Origin: an uncultured Prevotellaceae bacterium
GTDB lineage: Bacteria; Bacteroidota; Bacteroidia; Bacteroidales; Bacteroidaceae
Assembly: GCA_902781315.1 (NCBI GenBank)
Contig: CACZIT010000028.1
Location: 1 to 40,917 of the forward strand
Direction: 5' to 3'
DNA length: 40,917 nt
Positions 1 through 8,408 of the stretch are shown here, one piece after another (the first letter of the stretch is position 1; each line of letters starts with the position of its first letter). The notes below the pieces were generated by a model. The model worked only from the letters and a program-made list of their open reading frames with translations, was not told the DNA's origin and searched no databases. The position numbers and the translations under genes were made by a program.

Positions 1-352
1 GACTAAACCTATGAGTTAGAGACATCAAACCTATGGTTTAGAGGGGAGGGAAGAAGCGTGGAGAAACGAAAAAGCCTCTAACCGGCTGACGGGCAACGGA
101 TTAGAGACTTTGCGGAAATACGGGCGTATTTCGGAAAAAATATTTTGCGGTCGGGAATTTTTAATTCTACGAGGGGGTTGACAGGCAAGTTTTTTTGACA
201 CTTCGGAGGGGGGGCGGCAACGCCGCCTTACCCACCCCGCAGGGCCTTACACGGCGGCAACCGCCGCCCTTACACGTGCCGAAGGCACCTTACCCGCCCC
301 GTAGGGGCCTTACCCGCGGCGCAGCCGCCTTACACGGCGCAGCCGCGCCCCT
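1..352. other. Non-coding region downstream of the hydrolase gene
   Basis: No convincing gene is visible here. Bases 1-45 hold two near-copies of an AAACCTATG motif, the second a perfect 5-bp stem with a TAT loop (AAACC/GGTTT). Around 75-105 an imperfect stem (TCTAACCG with CGGATTAGA) could be a terminator. From 214 to 349 there is a regular array of GC-rich hairpins, listed separately. One open frame starting at 195 runs through the array into the antisense of the hydrolase gene and looks like a composition artefact. Confidence 0.7.
214..349. repeat. Array of GC-rich mini-hairpins, 20-bp period
   Basis: Perfect stems of 5 bp with 3-nt loops lie at 214-226 (GCGGC/GCCGC), 253-265 (GGCGG/CCGCC), 276-288 (GTGCC/GGCAC), 296-308 (GCCCC/GGGGC) and 316-328 (GCGGC/GCCGC). 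A 5-4-5 version lies at 336-349, and a weak CCC-GCA-GGG sits near 237. From 276 on, starts are exactly 20 bp apart. Linkers are variants of CCTTACAC or CCTTACCC. Stem sequences differ from unit to unit but pairing is kept. The array begins 3 bases beyond the stop codon of the minus-strand hydrolase gene, so it would be its 3' untranslated region. Confidence 0.8.
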
Positions 353-2137
353 CTACTTCAGGCGCTTAAACTGGCGGTTGGTCTCGAGCGTCCAGCCGGG
401 GCGCTGGGAGAGCTGGTTGTGGCGGCCTCGGAACATGCGGCCTGCCTTGCGGTCGCCCTTCAGCTGCCAGTCGAGCCAGGCGAGGGCTACGACGCTGAAC
501 TCGCCACCGTGGGGCTGGCGGTAGGTGCCGCCGTGGCCTACGGGGTAGTTGGCTGCGCAGGCAGGCACGTGGTTGATGAGGTAGAAGTCGTCCATGCCGT
601 TCTCGTAGGCGATGTCCTCCTTACCTCCGAGGATGTAGATGACGGGCGTATGGATTTCCTGCAGTTTCGACTTCTGTGGCATGGGCATGCCACCTACGGC
701 CTGATGGGCGTTCTGCACCTTGAAGAGTCCGCTGTTGCAGATCATGAGCGACGTCAGGCGCGGGTCGGCGCAGTTGAAGAGCGTCTGCAGTCCGCCGCAC
801 GACATGCCTGCGGCACAGATGTGGCGCGTGTCGATCTTCTGATAGTAGGGCGACTGCGGGTCGGCATTCTGAGCCTCGGCCCAGTCGATGGACTCTATCT
901 GCTGCTGTGTGGTGGACATGGGGCCGCGGTAGGGTTCTTCCTTCATGGGGATGTAGCCCGTAGCCACGACGAGGTAGCCGTGGGAGGCAATCTCGTTGAG
1001 GAACTTATAGTGCTCCCAGGGCGAGTCGGTGCAGGCTCCGTTGCCCCATACGAGCACGGGCAGCGTGTGGCCGGGGCCGAAGGCCGAGAGGTCTTGCGGT
1101 GCAAACACGGTATGGGCGGGCAGCGAGGGCTCCTCGCGCATGACGGCCTTGCAGGGGCCTGTGCCGCCGTCCTCGACGATGACTTGGCGGCCGCGGCGGG
1201 CAGCATCGAGGAAGCTGACCATCTTGTCGAGGTTCTCCTGACTGTACATGTTGAAGCCGTGGCCTCCCTCGGGCACGAAGGTGGCCTCGGTGGTGATGCC
1301 GGCACCCTGCAGCACTTCGAGGAACTTACGTCCCTGACAGCAGGGCACTACGTTGTCCTTCTCGCCGTGGAAAATGATGATGGGCGGGTCGTAGGCATCG
1401 GCATAGGTGGTGGCGCTGAGGCTGAGGTAGCGGTCGGGCTCGCGGTCGAGTTTCGAGTCGAGCAGAATGTCCTCGGGGCTGTCGGCACCCATCTGGATGT
1501 GGTCGCCGCAGTCCATAGACGTGAGGTCGATGGGGCCCGACCAGTCGCAGGCAGCGCTGACGCGGCTGCTCTCGGCGGTGTAGGAGCCAAGGTTGCCTTC
1601 AAGGTCGATGCTGACCGAGCCCACAGTGCTCTGGCGCGTGCCGCTGGTGGTGGCGGTGATGGAGGCCAGATGGGCTCCCGACGAGAAGCCGCTGGTGGCT
1701 ACGAACCGTGGGTCGAAGTGGTAGCGCTCGGCCTCGCCACGCACGAAGCGCACGACGGCCTTGATGTCGTGCAGCTGGGCAGGCCACTTGGCATCCATGC
1801 TGGAGCGGTGGTTGGGGCACACCACGGCATAGCCGGCGCGCAGCAGGGCGTTGACGATGGTGCCCAGGTCGGCGGCACCCTTGCCATTGTTGTTGAACCA
1901 AGCGCTGCCGTAGATGTGGATGACCACGGGATAGCGTTCCTGCTGCTGTCGGGGCAGATAGATGTCGCAGGTGTGGAAGGCCTTGTCGTCGCCGACATAG
2001 TTGACGTCTTTCCACACTTGCGAGGTTTCCAACTGGATGTTCTGTGCCTGGAAGCCTCCGAAGCCTCCCTGCGGTTGTGCCAAGGCCGCCACGAGCGGCA
2101 GGCACGCCATAAGGGCTGAGATGAGCGTTTTCTTCAT
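353..2137 (-). CDS. Secreted tandem alpha/beta hydrolase (esterase-like)
   Basis: A 594-residue protein starting at MKKTLISAL, with a signal peptide ending near ALAQ; an upstream extension of the frame is rejected because it crosses the promoter. It holds two alpha/beta hydrolase domains in series. The first (about residues 40-320) resembles BD-FAE/carboxylesterase-type enzymes: an oxyanion segment HIYGSAWF, nucleophile motif GFSSG (Ser152), an HGEKD acid region and EGGHGF for the histidine. The second (about 340-575) has GMSCGG (Ser446), GGKED and VGHGG. Such proteins usually act on acetylated or feruloylated glycans or small esters in the periplasm or outside the cell, but no substrate can be read from the sequence. 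It is transcribed alone, divergent from mrp. The two catalytic sets in one chain are unusual; either half may have drifted to a non-esterase role. Confidence 0.85.
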   Translation of the reverse strand: MKKTLISALMACLPLVAALAQPQGGFGGFQAQNIQLETSQVWKDVNYVGDDKAFHTCDIYLPRQQQERYPVVIHIYGSAWFNNNGKGAADLGTIVNALLRAGYAVVCPNHRSSMDAKWPAQLHDIKAVVRFVRGEAERYHFDPRFVATSGFSSGAHLASITATTSGTRQSTVGSVSIDLEGNLGSYTAESSRVSAACDWSGPIDLTSMDCGDHIQMGADSPEDILLDSKLDREPDRYLSLSATTYADAYDPPIIIFHGEKDNVVPCCQGRKFLEVLQGAGITTEATFVPEGGHGFNMYSQENLDKMVSFLDAARRGRQVIVEDGGTGPCKAVMREEPSLPAHTVFAPQDLSAFGPGHTLPVLVWGNGACTDSPWEHYKFLNEIASHGYLVVATGYIPMKEEPYRGPMSTTQQQIESIDWAEAQNADPQSPYYQKIDTRHICAAGMSCGGLQTLFNCADPRLTSLMICNSGLFKVQNAHQAVGGMPMPQKSKLQEIHTPVIYILGGKEDIAYENGMDDFYLINHVPACAANYPVGHGGTYRQPHGGEFSVVALAWLDWQLKGDRKAGRMFRGRHNQLSQRPGWTLETNRQFKRLK

Positions 2138-2160
2138 AACAAAATGGTTTTGTTGTTGCT

Positions 2161-2169
2161 GCAAAGGTA
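2161..2169 (-). promoter_or_regulatory. Bacteroidetes-type -7 box for the hydrolase gene
   Basis: The minus strand reads TACCTTTGC, a full match to TAnnTTTGC, 24 bases before the ATG at 2137. The upstream -33 element is weak: only a T-rich stretch near 2183-2186. Confidence 0.6.
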
Positions 2170-2285
2170 AGCATTTTTTCTGAAAAGAGCATATACAGAC
2201 GTAGCAAACTCTTTCGCAGGTGTAACATCTTTTCTTTGTGAGCGGATGGTGCGGAGTGTTTATATATAAAAAAAGGTGGAGGTTC

Positions 2286-2317
2286 TTGGCACGATGGTTT
2301 TTTTTCAGTAACTTTGC
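2286..2317 (+). promoter_or_regulatory. Promoter of mrp
   Basis: TTG at 2286-2288, a 20-base spacer, and TAACTTTGC at 2309-2317 fit the Bacteroidetes sigma-ABfr consensus. The ATG of mrp follows at 2344, giving a short leader of about 20 bases. Confidence 0.7.
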
Positions 2318-2343
2318 AGGCAAATTAAAAAACAAGAAACGTT

Positions 2344-3471
2344 ATGACAGAAAACGAAGCATTGTATCCGAAGAAGGTGCTGGAGGCGTTGGCCACAGTC
2401 ACCTATGCCGGTACGAAGAAGAACCTGGTGGAGAGCGAGATGGTGGGCGACACGCCCAGTGTGGGCTACGACCGCGAGCGCGGCGTGTGGAGCACGAAGG
2501 TGGTGCTGGTGTTCGACCGCGACACCGACCCGTTCCTGAAGTCGACGGTGAAGGCTGCCGAGGCCGCCATCAAATATCACTGCGGCAAGGACGTGGAGGT
2601 GGAGATTGAAACCGAATTCAAGCGTGCGCCGCGACCCGAAGTGGGCAAACTGCTGCCCGAGGTGGAGAACATCATTGCCGTGAGCTCGGGCAAGGGCGGC
2701 GTGGGCAAGTCGACCGTCTCGGCCAACCTGGCCATCGCGCTGGCTCGGCTGGGCTACAAGGTGGGCCTGCTGGACTGCGACATCTTCGGCCCGTCGATGA
2801 CGAAGATGTTCGGTGTGGAGGACGTGCAGCCCTATGCCATCCATAAGGACGGGCGCGACCTGATAGTGCCCGTGGAGAAATACGGTGTGAAGTTGCTGAG
2901 CATAGGCTTCTTCGTGAGTCCCGAAACGGCCACGCTCTGGCGTGGCGGCATGGCTACGGGAGCACTGAAGCAACTCATCGGCGATGCCGACTGGGGGGCA
3001 TTGGACTACCTGATACTGGACACGCCGCCGGGCACGAGCGACATCCACCTGACGCTCTTGCAGACACTGGCCATCACGGGTGCCGTCATCGTGTCGACGC
3101 CGCAGCAGGTGGCACTGGCCGACGCGCGCAAGGGCATCGACATGTACAGAAACGATAAGGTGAACGTGCCCATCCTGGGACTGGTGGAGAACATGGCGTG
3201 GTTCACGCCCGCCGAACTGCCTGAGAACCGCTACTACCTGTTTGGTCGCGAGGGCTGCAAGCGGCTGGCCGAGGAGATGCAGGTGCCGCTGCTGGCACAG
3301 ATTCCCATCGTGCAGAGCATCTGCGAGAATGGCGACGAGGGCACACCGTCGGCACTCAATGCCGACACGGCCTCGGGGCAGGCTTTCCTCTCGCTGGCCC
3401 AGAGCGTAGTCACCGTGGTGCGTCGGCGCAATGCCACGATGCCGAAGACCAAGATTGTAGGGACGAAGTGA
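2344..3471 (+). CDS. mrp: Mrp/ApbC-type iron-sulfur cluster carrier ATPase
   Basis: A 375-residue protein with an N-terminal MIP18/DUF59 domain (about residues 1-90) and a ParA/MinD-type deviant Walker P-loop domain. The P-loop SSGKGGVGKST lies near residues 116-126, followed by DCDIFGPS and DTPPGTSD switch motifs. The family assembles and delivers Fe-S clusters to apoproteins in the cytosol. The classical Cys-x-x-Cys pair that bridges a cluster at the dimer interface is not present: the equivalent segment reads ENMAWFTPAELPEN followed by a lone cysteine in GREGCKR. This variant is, to my knowledge, common in Bacteroidetes Mrp. The gene is followed directly by an acetyltransferase gene, probably in one transcript. 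Confidence 0.95.
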   Translation: MTENEALYPKKVLEALATVTYAGTKKNLVESEMVGDTPSVGYDRERGVWSTKVVLVFDRDTDPFLKSTVKAAEAAIKYHCGKDVEVEIETEFKRAPRPEVGKLLPEVENIIAVSSGKGGVGKSTVSANLAIALARLGYKVGLLDCDIFGPSMTKMFGVEDVQPYAIHKDGRDLIVPVEKYGVKLLSIGFFVSPETATLWRGGMATGALKQLIGDADWGALDYLILDTPPGTSDIHLTLLQTLAITGAVIVSTPQQVALADARKGIDMYRNDKVNVPILGLVENMAWFTPAELPENRYYLFGREGCKRLAEEMQVPLLAQIPIVQSICENGDEGTPSALNADTASGQAFLSLAQSVVTVVRRRNATMPKTKIVGTK

Positions 3472-3476
3472 ACGAC

Positions 3477-4043
3477 ATGACCGAGAAAGAGAAGATGCTG
3501 GCTGGTATGGAATACTCAGCCATCGACGAAGAACTGCTGCGCGAACTGAACGAAACGAAAGAGACGGTTCACGACTATAACCTGCTGCGTCCCACCGACA
3601 ACGCAGGCAAACTGAAGATACTCAAGCAATTGCTTGGGCACATCGGCGACGACAACATCATCATCAACCAGCCTTTCTACTGCGACTACGGAAAGCAAAT
3701 CAGCGTAGGGCGCCGCTTCTTTGCCAATTTCAGCTTCACCGTGCTCGACGAAGCCCCCGTCACCATTGGCGACGATTGCTTCATCGGCCCCAACGTGAGC
3801 ATCTATACTGCCTGCCACAGCACCGACCCCACAGAGCGCAACTCGCGCCGCGAGTGGGCCAAGCCTGTCACCATTGGCGACAACGTGTGGATAGGTGGCA
3901 GCGTGACCATCCTGCCAGGCATAAAAATTGGCGACAACGTCACCATTGGAGCTGGATCGGTTGTCGTCAATGATATTCCGTCAGGTTGTGTTGCCGTGGG
4001 CAACCCCTGTCGTGTTATTTCTCACGTGGCAGCACCAGATTGA
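3477..4043 (+). CDS. Sugar O-acetyltransferase, left-handed beta-helix (maltose acetyltransferase type)
   Basis: About 188 residues beginning MTEKEKMLAG, the usual start of the Maa/LacA/NodL family; a GTG at 3468 overlapping the mrp stop is an alternative that would add three residues. An N-terminal Mac domain (about 5-60) precedes hexapeptide repeats with the pattern V-T-I-G-D-N-V-W-I-G-G. The catalytic histidine is probably the one in YTACHST. Enzymes of this family transfer acetyl from acetyl-CoA to a sugar hydroxyl in the cytosol. The sugar cannot be told from sequence. Coupling to mrp by a 5-base gap looks like co-transcription rather than shared function. Confidence 0.9.
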   Translation: MTEKEKMLAGMEYSAIDEELLRELNETKETVHDYNLLRPTDNAGKLKILKQLLGHIGDDNIIINQPFYCDYGKQISVGRRFFANFSFTVLDEAPVTIGDDCFIGPNVSIYTACHSTDPTERNSRREWAKPVTIGDNVWIGGSVTILPGIKIGDNVTIGAGSVVVNDIPSGCVAVGNPCRVISHVAAPD

Positions 4044-4067
4044 GCAGCACGTTTTTTTGCCGCGCGT

Positions 4068-4772
4068 TTAGAATTTCCACTTGGCAGCGAGGGTGGGATT
4101 GACGAAGAACGACTTGTCGTTGAAGGTGTTGTAGACGAAGTTGTTGCTGATTTCAATCTCAGAACCGAAGCTCAGATGCGGCGTCACATTGTACCACAGC
4201 TGCGGCTCAGTGAGCACGACAAGCTGGCCGTGGCCGTTGGCCTTCTCGCCACGCCAGAAATCAATGAAGCCCGAGAAGGTTCCCTTGCCCTGTGCGAAGT
4301 TCAGTCCCCACACGCCTGTCAGCTGGAAGCTGTGGTAGCCGCGGGTGTACTCGTAGCTCTTGAAGAAGCGCTTGTACATGAGTTGCACCGAGTAGGTCTT
4401 CGAGAAGTCGGCTGAATGGCCGTTCCAGGCAGCACCCAGGAGGGCAGCCTGCTGGAAACTGCCGAAGCGGTTCAGACCACCGTTATACTCCACGTGGGCA
4501 GCGATAGGTAGTTTCTTACTGAGATTGAATTCGCGTGAAATTTCGGCATAGGCACCCTCGGTGAACTTGCGGCTGAAGTCGATGTCGATGAAGTAGAACC
4601 ACGAGCCCCACTTGTCGGCCTTGAACTGTTCCAGCGTCATTGTCACTTTCTGTCGGCCAGTCTCTTCGTCGGGATAGATGAAGCGTCCGAAGTCGTAGTG
4701 CAGTTGCACGTTCTGTGCCTGCACGGCCATGCTCATCAGTACCAGCACGGCAGAGAAATACAATTTTTTCAT
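4068..4772 (-). CDS. DUF5020 family outer membrane protein
   Basis: A 234-residue protein starting at MKKLYFSAVLV with a signal peptide ending near VQAQ. The rest alternates hydrophobic and polar residues, is rich in Trp, Tyr and Phe, and ends in a beta-strand pattern closing with KWKF, as expected for a small outer membrane beta-barrel. It matches my memory of the DUF5020 family of Bacteroidales, which is distantly like the nucleoside channel Tsx. Segments such as LHYDFGRF and WGSWFYFIDIDF support this. The ligand is unknown. It converges on the acetyltransferase gene with only 24 bases between them. Confidence 0.75.
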   Translation of the reverse strand: MKKLYFSAVLVLMSMAVQAQNVQLHYDFGRFIYPDEETGRQKVTMTLEQFKADKWGSWFYFIDIDFSRKFTEGAYAEISREFNLSKKLPIAAHVEYNGGLNRFGSFQQAALLGAAWNGHSADFSKTYSVQLMYKRFFKSYEYTRGYHSFQLTGVWGLNFAQGKGTFSGFIDFWRGEKANGHGQLVVLTEPQLWYNVTPHLSFGSEIEISNNFVYNTFNDKSFFVNPTLAAKWKF

Positions 4773-4808
4773 GTTGGTGATATTATTCGATGACATTTTT
4801 TCCTGAGA

Positions 4809-4837
4809 TGATAGAAATGATCTTGCAATTTCTATCA
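4809..4837. terminator. Stem-loop between permease and DUF5020 genes
   Basis: A perfect 10-bp inverted repeat (TGATAGAAAT and ATTTCTATCA) with a 9-nt loop lies between the stop of the ABC-2 permease gene and the start of the DUF5020 gene. There is no clear T-run on either side, so it may be a weak terminator or a processing site. Confidence 0.4.
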
Positions 4838-4865
4838 GTCAGTCTTGTTATACAGGCCGGAGCAC

Positions 4866-6137
4866 TTATGGTTTGGCCTGTGCTTCCTTGCGCATGCGGG
4901 CTGCTTTGGCTTTCTCCTTCAGCACCTGAATGCGGTCGTTGGCATGACGGTGGGCCGAGATAATCTGGAAGCGATAGACGGCGCAGGTGGCAAGGAAGTA
5001 GACGGCCGTCTGCAGCCACAGTGCCTGATACTCCAGGCGGATGTCGCTGAGCGTGGCTCCCATCGTGTTGAGTCGCACAAAACCGCGCACGCCGAATGTC
5101 GAAGGAATGAGTGTGGCAATGCCGCGCCATACACCGGGCATGCTGCTCTGCGGCCACGACATTCCCGTCAGGAAGAGGAAGGGAACGGTGGTGAAGACAA
5201 CAAGCAGGAGTACATTCTCGCGATAGCGCACCAGACACGACAGCATCATGCCGAAGAAGATGCACGAGAGAATGTAGGGCACCATCAGTGCCAGCAGCGA
5301 GCCGCCCGACAGCAGGCTGGTGAAGCCGAAGATGCGCGGAACGACAAGGGTCAGATAGGCGCTGATGACAGCGTAGATCATGAAATAGGCCAGCGACTTG
5401 CCCAGCACAATTCGGAAGATGCCGTTATAGTGGCGCGACACAGGAACGAGGTCTTGATAGCGGTTCGACTCGCGGGCGGTTCCAGCAGCCAGCCCGATGC
5501 CCAGCAGCAACGTCTGCTGGATGATGAGCATCAGCACGCCGGGAATGAGAAACGAGCCATAGCCGCCTGTGGGGTTGAACATGGGCACTTCCTCAAAGGC
5601 CAGCGGCTCGGTGAGAATCTCGTCTTCGCGGTCGGTCGGGTTGCCTGAAAGGGCTATCTGCACCTCACCGTTCATGTGGCTCGCTACAGCCTGAGCGGTC
5701 TGATAGATGGCCTTATAGGTGAGCATGAGCGCCATGTCGCAATAGACACCCACGTGGCTTTGCTCCATGCGCAGGGTGCGGGTCTGAAAGTCTGTGGGGA
5801 AGTAGAGCACGCCGTGCACCACCTGCTTGCCCACCAACTGGCGCGCCTCGTCGAGCGACGTGCAGTAGTAAGCCACCTTTGTGTCGGGCGACGCGTCGAA
5901 CTCACGGATGAACTGACGGCTCTGGTGGCTGTGCGACAGGTCGACAACGGCCACAGGAACCTCGCGCACCACCTCGCTGGAGTAGGCCCACGAGTAGAGC
6001 AGCGGATATAGAATGGGCACAAGGATGAAGAAGATGAGCACTCCCTCATCGGTAATGGTGGAGCGCATCTCCTTGGCCCAGATATAGCACATATCCCTGA
6101 GTCCTTCCTTGATTCTATGTAGCAGCGTCTCTTTCAT
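4866..6137 (-). CDS. ABC-2 type permease (distal gene of export operon)
   Basis: A 423-residue membrane protein starting at MKETLLHRIKEGL. An upstream extension in the frame is only translation of a spacer repeat. One transmembrane segment near residues 25-45 (FFILVPILYPLLYSW) is followed by a large extracytoplasmic domain of about 150 residues and then five or so membrane segments. This is the ABC2_membrane_3 layout of the YhhJ/DrrB type. The C-terminus is basic (KEKAKAARMRKEAQ). It probably pairs with the adjacent permease to form the inner membrane part of a tripartite exporter with the fusion protein and TolC upstream. No ATP-binding subunit is encoded nearby. Confidence 0.85.
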   Translation of the reverse strand: MKETLLHRIKEGLRDMCYIWAKEMRSTITDEGVLIFFILVPILYPLLYSWAYSSEVVREVPVAVVDLSHSHQSRQFIREFDASPDTKVAYYCTSLDEARQLVGKQVVHGVLYFPTDFQTRTLRMEQSHVGVYCDMALMLTYKAIYQTAQAVASHMNGEVQIALSGNPTDREDEILTEPLAFEEVPMFNPTGGYGSFLIPGVLMLIIQQTLLLGIGLAAGTARESNRYQDLVPVSRHYNGIFRIVLGKSLAYFMIYAVISAYLTLVVPRIFGFTSLLSGGSLLALMVPYILSCIFFGMMLSCLVRYRENVLLLVVFTTVPFLFLTGMSWPQSSMPGVWRGIATLIPSTFGVRGFVRLNTMGATLSDIRLEYQALWLQTAVYFLATCAVYRFQIISAHRHANDRIQVLKEKAKAARMRKEAQAKP

Positions 6138-6147
6138 CCTAATTATC

Positions 6148-6183
6148 TTAACTTCTTTAACTTCCCTAACTTCTTTAACTTCT
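6148..6183. repeat. Tandem oligomer spacer repeat
   Basis: The short gap between the two permease genes is almost entirely copies of TTAACTTC-type words (TTAACTTCTTTAACTTCCC and so on). The repeat runs into the stop codon of the upstream gene. It is one of several such spacers in this operon, each with a different word. Confidence 0.75.
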
Positions 6184-7345
6184 AAGGAATATAAACATAC
6201 TCCAGCATGGCCCGCTTGATCTTGTTCAGTACGAAGAAGGGCAGCGCGGCGAATATCACGAGTGCCATGAAGTTGAACCAAGCATCAGTGAACGGGAAAC
6301 CGTTGAAGATGCAAATCTGATAAATCATATAGTAGTGGCGCAGCGGGAACAACTGGGCCAGCGATTCGATGGCGGGATGCATCGCAAACACGGGGAACGT
6401 GGCACCGCTGGTGGTGAAACTCAGCACCGCCCACAGCGAACAGATACTCATCGACATGCGTAGCGAGGGCATCAGGCCGAAGGCAAAGATGCCGAAGCCG
6501 ATGCTGGCCATCACCGTGAGCAATCCGAGCAGAAGCATCATCCACACACCGCCTGGATGGGGGAACTCCAGATACCCGAACATGTAGTACATGTAGGCAT
6601 AGAAGATGCTGAGGAAAATCAGGAACTGCGGCAGCAACTTCCCTGAGAGGGCCACGATGATATTGTTGTCGGCCATGGCGAGCCACTCCTTCGCAGTGTT
6701 GAATTTCAGTTCCGTGCCCAGCGAGTAGGCGGTGATGAGGAACATGAAGAGAATCAGGATGCCCGGTATGAGCATCGTCGAGAGATAGAGGTTATAGCTT
6801 GCCCACGGGTTACCGATCATGTGCAGGTCTACAACGATGGGCTGCAGGAAGGTTGCCGTCTGCTCGTCGGTGAATCCCTTTGCGCGCATCGTGCTTTGTC
6901 CTACGGCCGCCGACCCCAGTGTGGCTACCGTCTTCAGGTCGCGATAGAGTAGGGCACCTGCCGTGATGGAGGCTTGGCTGTAGTAGAACGAAATCTTCGG
7001 CTGGCGCGAGGAGAGCAGCGCGTCGGTGGTTCCCTTGGGGATATAAAGGAAAGCGTAGATCTTGTTTTCCTGAATGGCGTTGCGGGCCTCGTTCACGTTG
7101 GAGTAGTGCCCCACCACCTTGCTGGTCTGGAAAGAGTCGAGTTTACGCACCAGTGCCCGCGTTGTCGACGTGTTGTCGTTGTCGACGATGCCCACGGGCA
7201 TCTCCTGGGGCTGTCCGGCATTCATCATCGTCGTGAAGAACACGGTAACCAGTATCGGAAACACCAACATGCAGAACAGATACATCGGGTTGCGACGCAA
7301 TATTCCGCACTCGCGCAGGGCTATGGCAAGCAGTTGTCTCAGCAT
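6182..7345 (-). CDS. ABC-2 type permease
   Basis: A 387-residue membrane protein. The ATG at 7345 (MLRQLLAIALREC) is preferred; an in-frame TTG lies three codons upstream. It has a first membrane segment at about residues 20-45 (YLFCMLVFPILVTVFFT), a periplasmic domain with the QPQEMPVGIVDNDN motif typical of ABC2_membrane_3 proteins, and about five further segments, including GIFAFGLMPSLRMSMS. It belongs to the same family as the next gene, and the two likely form a heterodimer. Neighbours on both sides are separated by fewer than 50 bases, so the set is one operon. Confidence 0.87.
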   Translation of the reverse strand: MLRQLLAIALRECGILRRNPMYLFCMLVFPILVTVFFTTMMNAGQPQEMPVGIVDNDNTSTTRALVRKLDSFQTSKVVGHYSNVNEARNAIQENKIYAFLYIPKGTTDALLSSRQPKISFYYSQASITAGALLYRDLKTVATLGSAAVGQSTMRAKGFTDEQTATFLQPIVVDLHMIGNPWASYNLYLSTMLIPGILILFMFLITAYSLGTELKFNTAKEWLAMADNNIIVALSGKLLPQFLIFLSIFYAYMYYMFGYLEFPHPGGVWMMLLLGLLTVMASIGFGIFAFGLMPSLRMSMSICSLWAVLSFTTSGATFPVFAMHPAIESLAQLFPLRHYYMIYQICIFNGFPFTDAWFNFMALVIFAALPFFVLNKIKRAMLEYVYIP

Positions 7346-7362
7346 CTCTTTCAACTCTCAAC

Positions 7363-8349
7363 TCACTCCTTGATAATCAGCGACATGCCGGGACGCAGAC
7401 CCTCGAACTTCTCCTCAGGACGAGCCTTCACCTCAAAGGTCTTCAGGTCGTACTGACCGTTGGCCTTCGTGGCTTTCCAAACGGCAAAGGAACCCTGGTC
7501 CTTGATGTAGAACACTTTCATTTTCAACTCCTTGTTGAAAGCGGGCGAGAATGCCGTGAACGTATCGCCAATCTTCAGACCTTTCAGCTGGTCTTCGCGC
7601 ACGTTGAACGTGCCCCAGAGGTCGCTCATCACGGCGATACTCATGATGGGTGAGCCTGTGCCGATGAGTTCGCCCACCTTCGGATAGATGTTCGACACCT
7701 CACCCTCGACGTTCGAAATCTGCACGGTCTCGCGGATGTAGCTCTGCACCTCCTGCACGGCACCGCGGGCGCGGTTCACCTGAGCCTGGGCAGCGCGCTT
7801 CTCCTGCTGGCGAGCGCCGTTCATAGCCATGTCGTACTGACTCTTGGCGGCTTTCTCCTGAGCCTGCAGGGCTTTGTAGTTGGCCAGCGCTTCGTCGCGC
7901 TTCTGGGCTGTCATCACGCCCTCGTCGAAGAGGCGCTGCACGCGTTCGTAGGTCTTCTGGGCAATCTCCAGGCCGGCCTTGGCCTGCTGCCACAATTGGT
8001 AGGCACCGCTCACCTGCTCTTTGCGCGCTCCTGCCTCGGCCATGTCGCTCAGGGCTGCAGCGGCATCCTCGGCACTCTGTGCCTGGGTCTTCTTGGCCTG
8101 CACCTCAGGGGCATCCAGTATGGCGAGTGTGTCGCCCACGTGCACGTAGTCGCCTTCCTTCACGCGCAGTTCCAGAATGCGACCGGGAACTTTCGATGAT
8201 ACTCTGTATTCGCTCACTTCCACCTCGCCCTGTATTATTTCGGGACTACGGTCGAGCAGGAAGAAACCGATGAGGCCTACGATGACGACCACAGCGATAA
8301 AGCCCAGTACGGCGAGCAGGATGTTGTTATGTTGGGTTTTTGCTGACAT
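7363..8349 (-). CDS. HlyD/EmrA-type periplasmic membrane fusion protein
   Basis: A 328-residue protein. A single membrane anchor lies at about residues 10-32 (LLAVLGFIAVVVIVGLIGFF). Then comes a lipoyl-like half domain (RVKEGDYVHVGDTLAILDAPE), a coiled-coil hairpin rich in Ala, Gln, Glu and Lys (about 75-205), the second lipoyl half, and a beta-barrel domain ending LRPGMSLIIKE. These proteins bridge an inner membrane transporter and TolC across the periplasm. The gene sits between tolC and two ABC-2 permease genes, which indicates a tripartite efflux pump. The substrate is not identifiable. Confidence 0.9.
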   Translation of the reverse strand: MSAKTQHNNILLAVLGFIAVVVIVGLIGFFLLDRSPEIIQGEVEVSEYRVSSKVPGRILELRVKEGDYVHVGDTLAILDAPEVQAKKTQAQSAEDAAAALSDMAEAGARKEQVSGAYQLWQQAKAGLEIAQKTYERVQRLFDEGVMTAQKRDEALANYKALQAQEKAAKSQYDMAMNGARQQEKRAAQAQVNRARGAVQEVQSYIRETVQISNVEGEVSNIYPKVGELIGTGSPIMSIAVMSDLWGTFNVREDQLKGLKIGDTFTAFSPAFNKELKMKVFYIKDQGSFAVWKATKANGQYDLKTFEVKARPEEKFEGLRPGMSLIIKE

Positions 8350-8377
8350 GATTTTATTTTCGATATATAATTTTAAT

Positions 8378-8408
8378 CTCTAAACTCTAAACACTAAACT
8401 CTAAACTA
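8378..8408. repeat. Tandem oligomer spacer repeat
   Basis: Four to five copies of CTCTAAA / ACTAAAC words fill the gap between the tolC-type gene and the fusion protein gene. The last copy includes the stop codon of the tolC-type gene. Confidence 0.75.

Noticed and set aside
195-524. Plus-strand open frame of 109 codons
   Set aside because: It translates the GC-rich hairpin array and then the antisense of the hydrolase gene; no family features.
419-2119. Long plus-strand open frame (566 codons) opposite the hydrolase gene
   Set aside because: It is antisense to a protein with clear family motifs. Its own translation is low-complexity Val/Ala/Gly/His without motifs, as expected for a shadow frame in GC-rich DNA.
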